Source of the DNA: an uncultured Bacteroidales bacterium
GTDB taxonomy: Bacteria; Bacteroidota; Bacteroidia; Bacteroidales; Paludibacteraceae
Direction: 5' to 3'
Assembly: GCA_946411385.1 (NCBI GenBank)
Contig: CAMKDV010000009.1
Span: 1-64,000 of the forward strand
Length of the DNA: 64,000 bases
Shown here: positions 28,391 to 37,174 of the stretch, piece after piece
Position numbering within the stretch: position 1 is the first letter of the stretch
Layout: every line of letters starts with the position of its first letter
Program-made: the position numbers and the translations under genes
The notes under the pieces: generated by a model
The model's database searches: none
Seen by the model: the letters and a program-made list of their open reading frames with translations, nothing else
What the model was told of the DNA's origin: nothing

Positions 28391-29869
28391 TTACATTGTT
28401 CCCAAATCTTTCACCGCATCACGCCCGACAAGTTTCTTGATGCGGATGAATACCTCCTCGTTTGTGAGGATGTTCGCCCAGTAATCCACGAAAACCGGGT
28501 TGTCAATGCTTGGTGCGCCGTTGCGTGGCATGGCGTATAGCGTGAATCGCTCTTTGTCGCAGACGGCGAACAGGCTGCATCGCAGTTTATCGGCGTAAGA
28601 GAATGCTTGTCTGAAGGCTTTGTCACGCTCTATGGCAGACTGACGCATGTCGTACTTGGCTTCAATCAGGAACGGCGCATTGTGGTTGTGCCGCATGAGT
28701 TCATGCGGGAAGAAAACGAAATCGGGGATGCCTTTCTCGTTTCTTCCGAACTGCTGAACAAGCTGGCGCGTGTAATCGTCAGAGGTGTAGCCTACCTGCG
28801 TGAGGAACGGGATGAGGATGCTCTCCTCTACATCCTTCTCGTTATGCACCTCGGGCATGTCGCAGTTGGCTATGTGCAGCAGCTCGGGCAACGGATCGGT
28901 ACAGCCGTGCCCGCGTATGAGAGCGACAATCTCCGCATAGTCTCGCGGTGACAGTTCAACGCCGTTTATACCTTGCAGGTTCTTTTTGAAGATGGGTATC
29001 TGCGATATGTAGGGGTGCTGCTTGAGTTCCTTGAAAGGAATATGCGGCAGGTGCATTCCGCCGGTGAAGACAGCACAGCAATGGTAATAGTTGAACGGAT
29101 TGAAGTATCCGTCTGTCTTGGCGCGTCCTATGGCATAGAGGAACGAGTTGGGAGAAACAGCATAGATAATGATGATGTCGCCTTTTCGCGTGCGTTCGTT
29201 GCACGCCCACACACTCTCTTTCAGTCCGCCGCGCTCTATCTCCTCAACGTCATACTTACTCGCCCCTGTGAGCCATATATTGGTAGGAGACGGCAAGTCG
29301 GTTTCCTGCGGCTGCTCATCGTTCAGAAAGTTGGGTGCGAAATCGTACAGGCAGGCGCAAAACTCGGCATCAGTGAGGTTGTTTGCTTGCTGGAACTTCT
29401 TAAAGGCTGTGCAGATGTCGTAGTAATAATACAGATAGTTCCCGTAGTTGTCTGTGTGAGGTATAGGCGGCAGTTCTATGCCGAGTATATCGCACGAGCG
29501 TTGGATGCGCGGAAAATCATTGGGTAACAAAAGCGGTTTGAAGTGTTCGCTAATGTGATACAACGCACAAGATATGAGGTGAATGCTGCCCGCAAACTCG
29601 CGTTTCTGTTGTTTTGTTGTCAGGAGAATAAAGTCATCCCAAAGTGCCTTTTCCTCATTTTCCCATTCTCCGAACCCATAATGTATAAATATATCCAACC
29701 ACCTATCCACCAATCTCCCGATTTCGGCAGGATTATGAGCAGAAACACGGAATCGCGTATAGATTGCTGTTGTCAGTTCCTCCGCCCTATCCATGTCTTT
29801 TTCAAATAATGCAATGGCTTCTTTCCCCTGTGACGATGCGATATACATTCTAAACAGATTGCTATTCAT
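28391..29869 (-). CDS. EVE-like domain + HsdR_N/PD-(D/E)XK nuclease-like protein (putative modified-DNA-directed restriction)
   Basis: Central NIWLTGASKYDVEEIERGGLKESVWACNERTRKGDIIIIYAVSPNSFLYAIGRAKTDGYFNPF; C-terminal EESILIPFLTQVGY...GIPDFVFFP...PFLIEAKYDMRQSAIERDKAFRQAFSYADKLRCSLFAVCDKERFTLYAM. Confidence 0.6.
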   Translation of the reverse strand: MNSNLFRMYIASSQGKEAIALFEKDMDRAEELTTAIYTRFRVSAHNPAEIGRLVDRWLDIFIHYGFGEWENEEKALWDDFILLTTKQQKREFAGSIHLISCALYHISEHFKPLLLPNDFPRIQRSCDILGIELPPIPHTDNYGNYLYYYYDICTAFKKFQQANNLTDAEFCACLYDFAPNFLNDEQPQETDLPSPTNIWLTGASKYDVEEIERGGLKESVWACNERTRKGDIIIIYAVSPNSFLYAIGRAKTDGYFNPFNYYHCCAVFTGGMHLPHIPFKELKQHPYISQIPIFKKNLQGINGVELSPRDYAEIVALIRGHGCTDPLPELLHIANCDMPEVHNEKDVEESILIPFLTQVGYTSDDYTRQLVQQFGRNEKGIPDFVFFPHELMRHNHNAPFLIEAKYDMRQSAIERDKAFRQAFSYADKLRCSLFAVCDKERFTLYAMPRNGAPSIDNPVFVDYWANILTNEEVFIRIKKLVGRDAVKDLGTM

Positions 29870-29943
29870 ACCATTGTGCTTTTTGTGTTACATTGTGTTT
29901 GCTCCTGCTTGTTGTGAGCTGCGTGAAAGCAGTCCGCCGGAGG

Positions 29944-30645
29944 TTATTCCATGCGGATCACGCCGACGACGATGGAGAGGGAGCGTATCTCTTCCTTTGG
30001 GAGAGAGAACGGCGGGTAGTTGTCGTTGTCGGACTTGCAGATGATGCAGTTATGGTCTGACGGGTCTTCAAACAGGCGTTTGACCATCACTCCCTGCTGG
30101 CTGTCAATCACGTACACCTTGCCCCATTGGATGAATGTTATCTGCTGCACCTTGCGGCATGCGAGGATGTCGCCGGAGGAGTATTTGGGGTACATGCTTG
30201 ATCCGCTGACACGGATGAGGAACTCTGCCTGCGCGTTGATGAACTCGGGCACGATATACTGCGGGCAGTCGGAGAGGCGCACGCCAGCGTTGTCCCATCC
30301 GCTGTACCCGGCTATACAGTCCATCGGGAGGAGGGGAAGAGAGGCTTGCTTGTTTGGGCGATCATTACGACTATTATACGCAGGAGTTTTTTCCTCGTGG
30401 TCGTAATCATGATCACTGTACAGCATGCTACCCTTGCCTGTTAGCAGCCAGTCCTGCGAAAGTTCGGGGTGCGCGTCTAAAATTTTTTGCAAAGCTTTAG
30501 GCGGGATAACGCCGTTGCGCCACTGCGACAAGTTTCCACGCGAAAGCCCAACCTCATCCTCAAATCCTTTTTTTGACGATCCAATACTCTCAATAAAGTA
30601 CAATAATCGCTCATGCTGTGACATGTTTTCTACATTGTTTTTCAT
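29944..30645 (-). CDS. CI/LexA-like phage repressor (XRE HTH + S24 peptidase)
   Basis: KKGFEDEVGLSRGNLSQWRNG HTH; RVSGSSMYPKYSSGDILACRK and GVMVKRLFED catalytic region. Confidence 0.88.
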   Translation of the reverse strand: MKNNVENMSQHERLLYFIESIGSSKKGFEDEVGLSRGNLSQWRNGVIPPKALQKILDAHPELSQDWLLTGKGSMLYSDHDYDHEEKTPAYNSRNDRPNKQASLPLLPMDCIAGYSGWDNAGVRLSDCPQYIVPEFINAQAEFLIRVSGSSMYPKYSSGDILACRKVQQITFIQWGKVYVIDSQQGVMVKRLFEDPSDHNCIICKSDNDNYPPFSLPKEEIRSLSIVVGVIRME

Positions 30646-30723
30646 AAGGCGTCATGTTATTGTTATTATACATTATTGTACGCGTTACATACGCGCGTGT
30701 ATCGCTCAAGTTTACCTATATGT

Positions 30724-30812
30724 ATGTAAAATCTACATAGCAAAATGTGTAAAAATTACATACAAAATGTAATAAATACACAATAAAATTTGCATATATG
30801 TAAAAATTACAT
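30724..30812. promoter_or_regulatory. Repressor operator candidates: ATGTA-N5-TACAT (30724-30738), TGTAA-N3-TTACA (30748-30760), ATGTAA-N3-TTACAT (30798-30812)
   Basis: Three related dyads between the divergent repressor and early genes; the last abuts the TACCTTTG promoter. Confidence 0.6.
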
Positions 30813-30826
30813 TACCTTTGCATCGT
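30798..30826 (+). promoter_or_regulatory. Early rightward promoter
   Basis: acattacctttgcatcg (-7 TAnnTTTG). Confidence 0.55.
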
Positions 30827-30917
30827 GTTTTTACATAACATACGCAAATAGCATTGTAAAAAAGTGTGCAAAGATACAAAAAAGTTTTGAAAAAAACAAA
30901 TAAAAACCCTCAAGAAT

Positions 30918-31136
30918 ATGAAAAAAAATGCTATCATCTTCAACTTGCAATGTTTAGTTGTTGCTGCCCTCGCCTGTATAGGCATCATCGCCGTTCTCGG
31001 CGAACCGTCCCCAGAAGCTAACTATACGGCAGTTGTAGCCGGACAAGTGATCACCGCAGCGGTGTCCTTCACCCTCACCTACAAGCTGTGCAAGCGTTGG
31101 CAGATCATCCGCAAACTTGACGCTCTACAGAAGTAA
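30918..31136 (+). CDS. Small membrane protein (two predicted TM segments)
   Basis: IIFNLQCLVVAALACIGIIAVLG...VITAAVSFTLTYKLC. Confidence 0.5.
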   Translation: MKKNAIIFNLQCLVVAALACIGIIAVLGEPSPEANYTAVVAGQVITAAVSFTLTYKLCKRWQIIRKLDALQK

Positions 31137-31174
31137 TCTATTGAGAAGTTAAACACTATAATACCCTCACAGTT

Positions 31175-31387
31175 ATGCCAGCAAATTCTATTCAGAACCT
31201 CTTCAGCTATAAGAGCCTGAACGAGTGCGAGAACACGCTCACATTAGCGTATGCAATCCGCGAGGTCTTGACCTCAGCAAGTTTCAAATCCGACGCACGA
31301 ATCAAAGCGTCAATCACCATCAAGCAACTCGACAAAGAGATAGCCGCAGCCGAAGCCTACTGGCAGGCGAACGGCGGCGAAGCATAA
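31175..31387 (+). CDS. Hypothetical phage protein
   Basis: 70-aa ORF in the early operon. Confidence 0.5.
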   Translation: MPANSIQNLFSYKSLNECENTLTLAYAIREVLTSASFKSDARIKASITIKQLDKEIAAAEAYWQANGGEA

Positions 31388-31463
31388 GAGATATGCGCTG
31401 TGCTATCGGCGGCATACGGGCACAATTCTAACACAATGTTAAACGCTTTTAATCCACAATGTT

Positions 31464-31790
31464 ATGAAAACTCCTTATCGTGAAACAATGAGACAAGTGA
31501 TGCTGCTGGCGTGGCAGCTGGTAAAACGCAACGGTTACAGCATAAGCGAAGCCCTTCGCACCGCTTGGCTGAACATTAAGCTGAAGTTTGAAATGCTCGG
31601 CAAGATCGTTAAGTTCTACTATCAGAAGGTTGACGGTAGCATGCGCGAGGCTTACGGTACACTCAAGCATGAGCTTGTACCCGAAGCCGGTAGCAATCGC
31701 AGACCGAACGACACCGTGCAAGTGTACTTTGACACCGAACGCCAAGAATGGCGCTGTTTTAAGAAGGCTAACCTCATTAAGATTGCATGA
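31464..31790 (+). CDS. Hypothetical phage protein
   Basis: 108-aa ORF, CAATGTT-ATG start context. Confidence 0.55.
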   Translation: MKTPYRETMRQVMLLAWQLVKRNGYSISEALRTAWLNIKLKFEMLGKIVKFYYQKVDGSMREAYGTLKHELVPEAGSNRRPNDTVQVYFDTERQEWRCFKKANLIKIA

Positions 31791-32383
31791 CCATGAGAGC
31801 GACTAATCCGAGATATAACGATATACTCCGGCAGACTAACAGTTATCGCTATCAATTGCTCGACCGCATGCGTATGGATTGCGACTACTGGCTTGGCAAC
31901 GGCAACAGGTGCGACAAGTATCTATGGGCTGGCAATGTGGTTGACCACTGCACCCTGATGTACGACCTGTTCAACTCCTTTGCCTACACCGAGCAGCCCG
32001 AATGGATAAGCCTCGATGACATACGCGACTACGCGATAAGCATGGGCATGGTGGACGCGATATTGCAGCGTCTCGACACCGACAAGGCGCGCGATGAGAT
32101 AGGCGAGCACTTGAACGAGCAGCCGGACTGCAACGGACTGGATGACTTCGAGGTGTACAGCAAGCAATATGCAGAAGATGACGCGATGATTGAACTGGAC
32201 TTCGAATTGGATGTTGAATGTGAGTATCATCCTGCTAACTACATAGACTGCTACTGCGAGACCCCGGCGCATTGGACTGTTGAGGACTTCACGGTGACCC
32301 CAACGGCTGGCAGGCTTAACCTGTTTGAGCGAGAAATAACACTTAACGCTGATCAACTGAACGAGTTGAGCAGGCGGTTATGA
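31787..32383 (+). CDS. Hypothetical phage protein
   Basis: 198-aa ORF overlapping the previous stop by 4 nt. Confidence 0.55.
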   Translation: MTMRATNPRYNDILRQTNSYRYQLLDRMRMDCDYWLGNGNRCDKYLWAGNVVDHCTLMYDLFNSFAYTEQPEWISLDDIRDYAISMGMVDAILQRLDTDKARDEIGEHLNEQPDCNGLDDFEVYSKQYAEDDAMIELDFELDVECEYHPANYIDCYCETPAHWTVEDFTVTPTAGRLNLFEREITLNADQLNELSRRL

Positions 32384-32421
32384 TATAACAAACAATGTAT
32401 AACTTTCTAAAATCAATCACT

Positions 32422-33393
32422 ATGGGACTTATTAAGATGCCATCAGAAATTGAGACCAAGACCGCAATATCCGTACTGGTGTATGGTGAGCCTGGTATTG
32501 GCAAAACAACCCTCGTATGTTCCGCTCCAAACCCCGTCTTGTTTGACTTTGACGGTGGTGTGAGCCGTATCAACGGCGCGCATCGTGTGCCGACGGTGCA
32601 GGTAAAGTCATGGCAAGAGGCGTTAGACGCTCTTGACGAGGTAGCGCGTGAGCTGCCTGACAGCCGTGCTATTCTCATTGACACCGTAGGCAAGATGCTT
32701 GATTTCATGTCTGCCGCAATCATTGCAGGCGGTGAGCGCGGTATGGTTAACAAAGACGGCACACTCTCCCTCAAAGGGTACGGTGTTCGTAAGCAGATGT
32801 TCATCGACTTCAACCACAAGGTAACGCACATGGGCAAGCACGTGTTCTACGTGGCTCACGAGCGAGAAGAGAAGCGCGGTGAAGAGGTTGTAAAACGCCC
32901 CGAGATCGGCGGTAGTTCGGCCAACGACCTCATAAAAGAGTTGGACTTGGTAGGCTACATGCGTGCAGTAGGCAAGAAGCGCACCATCACGTTCGACCCG
33001 GACGAGAAATGGTACGCCAAGAACACATGCAATCTTCCGGCTGAAATCGTCATCCCGGTTAATGTTGACGAGAAAGGCGTAGCTATTGCAGAAAACACTT
33101 TCCTGCAAACGATCATCGCCACGTACGAGAAGGCACAGGTACGCAACCAAGAAATGACCAGCGAGTATGAAATGCTGTGCGACATGCTCAAGAACAGTGC
33201 AGACGAGATCGTTGATGCAGCTACAGCCAACGAGTTTGTCGGTAAGGTAGCAAAGATCGAGCACGTGTTCAACTCGAAGATTGTAGCCCGCCGTCTTTTG
33301 CAAGAGAAGACAAGTCAACTCGGGCTGACGTACAACAAAGAAACAAAGTTGTACGAGAATCCGGCAGATGCCAAAGGCGAAGCCGCTGCATAA
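32422..33393 (+). CDS. Phage nucleotide-binding protein (AAA_24/Sak4-like recombinase)
   Basis: SVLVYGEPGIGKTTLVCSAPNPVLFDFDGGVSR Walker A; SRAILIDTVGKMLDFM Walker B. Confidence 0.78.
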   Translation: MGLIKMPSEIETKTAISVLVYGEPGIGKTTLVCSAPNPVLFDFDGGVSRINGAHRVPTVQVKSWQEALDALDEVARELPDSRAILIDTVGKMLDFMSAAIIAGGERGMVNKDGTLSLKGYGVRKQMFIDFNHKVTHMGKHVFYVAHEREEKRGEEVVKRPEIGGSSANDLIKELDLVGYMRAVGKKRTITFDPDEKWYAKNTCNLPAEIVIPVNVDEKGVAIAENTFLQTIIATYEKAQVRNQEMTSEYEMLCDMLKNSADEIVDAATANEFVGKVAKIEHVFNSKIVARRLLQEKTSQLGLTYNKETKLYENPADAKGEAAA

Positions 33394-33412
33394 CCGTTAA
33401 AACACGCTCATT

Positions 33413-34246
33413 ATGAAAGAAGATGTAAAATACAAGTTGTACCCGTCTGTTCTAAACTCCTTTCAGAGGTTGCTTGACAGCGATGTGGACGCGGACGACT
33501 TTATGAACATTGACCGCGAGACCGGCGAACCCCGTCAGACTGCTGACGAGATAGCCGCCTCGCGTGAGCGTGACCTGCTTGATCTCATCAACCATGTAGA
33601 GTCCGCTCCTATTGAGGCGGCTGACAAGGGCACGGCGTTCAACGAGATAGTTGACTGCCTTATCGAGAACCGCAAAAGCAGCCGCGACGATCTTGTTATC
33701 CGCTCTGTGCTGTTAGACGATGGCGGTAACATCCAGCCTGACGGCAAGATACGAGCCATCCAAGCAAGCATACACGGCTTTGTGTTTCTGTTTGACATTG
33801 ACACATGCAAGAAGGCTGCAGACTACTACAAGGGCACATTCCCGCAGCAGTATGTACGCGCTACGATCAACACGCGTTACGGTTTGGTAGAGTTGTACGG
33901 CTATGCCGACTATATAGGTCGTAACATCGTGGCGGATATGAAAACAACGAGCAACTACTCCTTCGGCAAGTATGAGAACGGCTGGCAGAAAGATCTGTAC
34001 CCGTATTGTCTTATCGAGAGCGGCGACATGACCGAGGTTAGCAGCTTTGAGTACACGGTGTTTCAGTTGAGCGGCGGCACAAGCCGTACGCCGCTGATCT
34101 CCGCAAAGATGTACAAAGAGGACTACACCTACAATCACGCAAAGGCTACGGCGCGCCTTCGTCAGATGTGTGAAAGGTTGATAGAGTGGCTTGAGATGCA
34201 CCGCAGCGAGATAACGAACACTAAAATCTTCGGCGGTAATGGCTAA
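33413..34246 (+). CDS. PD-(D/E)XK nuclease-like phage protein
   Basis: LVELYGYADYIGRNIVADMKTTSNYSFGKYENGWQKDLYPYCL. Confidence 0.6.
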   Translation: MKEDVKYKLYPSVLNSFQRLLDSDVDADDFMNIDRETGEPRQTADEIAASRERDLLDLINHVESAPIEAADKGTAFNEIVDCLIENRKSSRDDLVIRSVLLDDGGNIQPDGKIRAIQASIHGFVFLFDIDTCKKAADYYKGTFPQQYVRATINTRYGLVELYGYADYIGRNIVADMKTTSNYSFGKYENGWQKDLYPYCLIESGDMTEVSSFEYTVFQLSGGTSRTPLISAKMYKEDYTYNHAKATARLRQMCERLIEWLEMHRSEITNTKIFGGNG

Positions 34247-34688
34247 ACGTTCCTTCAAATTCGTTAAAGAGGGTGGCAGCATCCCCCAACAGCAGGACAT
34301 GCAGAGCACGTTGCGCATGTGGCTTGACAGCCTTGGTAACGGCAGTTACGTCCTGACTGTTGAGCGGGTGCAGAAGCCTCGCAGCAATCCGCAGAACGCG
34401 CTGATGTGGGTATGGTTCGGTGTCATAGCGCAGGCATGGTCAGAAGCCACGGGACGGGCTATCACGCCGCAGAACGTGCACGACGCTTATTGTATGATGT
34501 TCCTGCCCGTGACGATGCCTAACGGCACGAACCTGCCAGGCAGCACCAAACGGTTGAGCACAGAGGAGTTCACGGACTTTCTGAACAAGGTGCAAGCCGA
34601 TGCAGCGAGCGAGTACGGCATACACCTGCCAAGCCCGGATGAAGCACTATACAGCCAGTTTGCCGAAGCATTCGGCTACAGCGCATAA
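34239..34688 (+). CDS. NinB-like recombination protein
   Basis: SYVLTVERVQKPRSNPQNALMWVWFGVIAQAWSEATGRAITPQNVHDAY...STEEFTDFLNKVQADAASEYGIHLPSP. Confidence 0.6.
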   Translation: MAKRSFKFVKEGGSIPQQQDMQSTLRMWLDSLGNGSYVLTVERVQKPRSNPQNALMWVWFGVIAQAWSEATGRAITPQNVHDAYCMMFLPVTMPNGTNLPGSTKRLSTEEFTDFLNKVQADAASEYGIHLPSPDEALYSQFAEAFGYSA

Positions 34689-34732
34689 AACGATAAGACA
34701 ACGATAAACAACCAACAAAAACTATTGAGACA

Positions 34733-35074
34733 ATGGACAACAACAGCAACAACAACCAAAAGAAAGCGAGCCTCGTATTTGTAGGCAGTATCTGCCTGTC
34801 GGACATTCCGAAAGAGGTGATCAAGAAAGTAGAGAGCAACGGCAAGCTCTATCTGAACATTGCGGTGATGGAGTTGGCAGAGCCGGGCAAGTTCGGCGAC
34901 ACGCACTTCATCAGTTGCGCCCCGAAGAAAGAAGAGCGCGTAGAGGGGCAGACCTACATCGTAGGCAACCTCAAGCCGTGGGTGCAGAAAGAAGCGCAGC
35001 CGCGTCCGACCTATCAGCAGATAGAGAGCGCATCCGCCGCGAGTGAGGAAGAGACCAACGATCTGCCTTTTTAG
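34733..35074 (+). CDS. Small SSB-like protein with an acidic DLPF tail
   Basis: C-terminal EEETNDLPF matches the SSB interaction tip; encoded in the recombination module. Confidence 0.5.
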   Translation: MDNNSNNNQKKASLVFVGSICLSDIPKEVIKKVESNGKLYLNIAVMELAEPGKFGDTHFISCAPKKEERVEGQTYIVGNLKPWVQKEAQPRPTYQQIESASAASEEETNDLPF

Positions 35075-35077
35075 CGC

Positions 35078-35314
35078 ATGAAGAAACCGAACAGGCGCAT
35101 AGTGCAGCGTGACGAGCCGCTGGCTGGATGGCGAGACGAGGTATGTGATAACTGCGCATACGGCACATGGAACACCATCCATTGGAATCTCGACCAGCAA
35201 GGCAGACCTATCACCTTACGTTGTCCGTCTTACAAGGATGGCAAGGTAGGAATACTTCGCGGCACAAAGGCATGTGAACGGTTTAACAGACGAAACGCCC
35301 AGGGGATGGCGTAA
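35078..35314 (+). CDS. Hypothetical phage protein
   Basis: 78-aa ORF with CDNCAYG...C spacing. Confidence 0.45.
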   Translation: MKKPNRRIVQRDEPLAGWRDEVCDNCAYGTWNTIHWNLDQQGRPITLRCPSYKDGKVGILRGTKACERFNRRNAQGMA

Positions 35315-35416
35315 CAATCCCCACCCCGACCTGCAAGCGAGCAGGTCAATCAATCACTACATTTTTTCATATTCATCACCGACGTGTCCCACGTTGTGAA
35401 ACGCAGACACGTTACG

Positions 35417-35514
35417 AGGAGTATAGCTCGGCGGTAGAGCGTCATCCGGCATCGTTCAGCAAGCAGGCGGTGCACAGGCTGAAGGTCGCAGGTTCGAATC
35501 CTGTTACTCCTGCA
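35417..35514 (+). tRNA. tRNA-like gene 1 with expanded anticodon arm; isotype not assignable
   Basis: AGGAGTA/TACTCCT acceptor, TA, GCTC-GGCGGTA-GAGC D arm, GCAGG-TTCGAAT-CCTGT T arm; no 7-nt anticodon loop (46 nt between position 26 and the T stem). Confidence 0.6.
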
Positions 35515-35531
35515 ACAGAAACAACACGATT

Positions 35532-35810
35532 ATGGCAAAGAAGAAAGTATCACCCGCACCATTGTCCGACCGTCCTTTCTGTGTCGGCAATGACGAGACG
35601 CGCGCCTATCTTGGCGGCATCGACGAAGAAACGTTCCGCAAGAACTATCTTGCGGTTGGTCTGCGCCCGGTTGTGCGTGAGGGCAAGCTGTACTATTTCA
35701 AGGAGGATATAACGACGTTCCTACGTAAGAATGACCAGTACAAAGAGCCTACCCCCAAGATCGTCATCGCGCCAAGGATGAAAGAGAAGATGCTCCGCAC
35801 GGGGAGTTGA
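35532..35810 (+). CDS. Small excisionase/HTH-like protein
   Basis: RAYLGGIDEETFRKNYLAVGLRPVVREGKLYYFKEDITTFLRK. Confidence 0.5.
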   Translation: MAKKKVSPAPLSDRPFCVGNDETRAYLGGIDEETFRKNYLAVGLRPVVREGKLYYFKEDITTFLRKNDQYKEPTPKIVIAPRMKEKMLRTGS

Positions 35811-35823
35811 AACACCGTGCCAT

Positions 35824-35925
35824 GCCGAGCAAGGTCTGCATTGGGATCGCAGACGGACACATTCGCCAAGTCGTTGGTATGTGAGTCTGGGACGCAAGCG
35901 GAGTTCGACTCTCCGTCTCGGCACA
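35824..35925 (+). tRNA. tRNA-like gene 2 with expanded anticodon arm; isotype not assignable
   Basis: GCCGAG/CTCGGC acceptor pairing, GTCTGC-ATTGGGATC-GCAGAC D-like arm, CACAT...ATGTG arm with a 16-nt loop, CGGAG-TTCGACT-CTCCG T arm. Confidence 0.5.
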
Positions 35926-36009
35926 AAAGCACCCGATAACAACTGTCGTGATAGTTGGTTTGCGAATCAGTTTTTCATCATTATAGTTGGGGGTTGGTGC
36001 TCCCCATTT

Positions 36010-36096
36010 GGAGAGTTGGCCGAGTGGTCGAAGGCACCTCACTGCTAACGAGGCATACGGAAACGTATCGGGGGTTCGAATCCCTCACTCTCCGCA
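36010..36096 (+). tRNA. tRNA-Ser(GCT)
   Basis: GGAGAGT/ACTCTCC acceptor, anticodon loop CTGCTAA, long variable arm CATACGGAAACGTATC, T arm TTCGAAT. Confidence 0.9.
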
Positions 36097-36127
36097 AAAG
36101 TTAAATGCTAAAAAGCTATACCAACAA

Positions 36128-37174
36128 ATGGCTAAAAACGGATTTATATTTTTTCAGATCGACACCGACATCTTGCAGGATAGCCGGATTCGCAGGCTTA
36201 AAAGGCAAGAGCGAGGACGCGATAAGTTCCTGGTGTATTTCTCGGTACTGAAAAACATTTACAGCGAAAAGGGTTACTACATGGAGGCATCCGAGGATAG
36301 AGAACTCGACATCGCAGAGGATTGGGGACTTGAAGAATCTTTTGTGCACGATACAATTGAGGAGTGCTGCCGCATCGGGTTATTCGATACAGAATTATAC
36401 CACAAGGGCTACATTACATCCGCAGCCATACAGGAGAGGTATGCTGAAATGTGCAAAAAAACCAAGCGCATATACACGATTGATGAAAGTTTGAATTTAT
36501 CTAAAACTTCGGAGGAAATAGGCAAAAACTCGGAAGAAAGAGCCAAAAACTCCGAAGAAATAGGCAAAAACTCGGAAGATTTGCGCTTAAGTAAAGATAA
36601 GTTAAATAAAAAAGAAAGCACTTTAAAGAGTGCAAAAGAAAAGGCCGCGGCTGTCGCCGCTACCCGCTCGCAAAAGTCTCCTACCGATCCTATTGTAGAG
36701 GATGAAAAAGAGGGTTGTGATAATAGCGGGGGCACGCGCACGGAGGATGATGCGCAGGGTGGCACACGTGATGCACCGCCAATCAGTCCAGCACAGAAGA
36801 AAGCCGAAGCGCAGGCAGCACTCAAGAGGCGAGAACAAGAGTTCTATAACAGTCTCGTTCCTTACGTAGCGAAGTACGGCAAAGAGATGATACGGGAGTT
36901 CTATGACTACTGGTCAGAACCGAACAGATCCGGCACAAAAATGAAATATGAGCTACAGCAGACGTTCGAGATCTCCCGCAGGCTTGTTACATGGGCAGGC
37001 AGAGAAGACAAATACAAGCAACAACCACCAACAATACGCAACAATGGAAGAACAGTTACAGCAACGAAACAACGCAATGCCAAATTCGCAGACTTTGGCG
37101 AGACTATGGCAGCAATCGAAGCAGGTATCAACGCGGGTATCACAGAACGTGGCATTAGCGCAGTCGGAAAGTGA
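36128..37174 (+). CDS. DUF4373/Lin1244-like phage replication protein
   Basis: MAKNGFIFFQIDTDILQDSRIRRLKRQERGRDKFLVYFSVLKNIYSEKGYYME...; C-terminal YYDYWSEPNRSGTKMKYELQQTFEISRRLVTWA. Confidence 0.65.
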   Translation: MAKNGFIFFQIDTDILQDSRIRRLKRQERGRDKFLVYFSVLKNIYSEKGYYMEASEDRELDIAEDWGLEESFVHDTIEECCRIGLFDTELYHKGYITSAAIQERYAEMCKKTKRIYTIDESLNLSKTSEEIGKNSEERAKNSEEIGKNSEDLRLSKDKLNKKESTLKSAKEKAAAVAATRSQKSPTDPIVEDEKEGCDNSGGTRTEDDAQGGTRDAPPISPAQKKAEAQAALKRREQEFYNSLVPYVAKYGKEMIREFYDYWSEPNRSGTKMKYELQQTFEISRRLVTWAGREDKYKQQPPTIRNNGRTVTATKQRNAKFADFGETMAAIEAGINAGITERGISAVGK

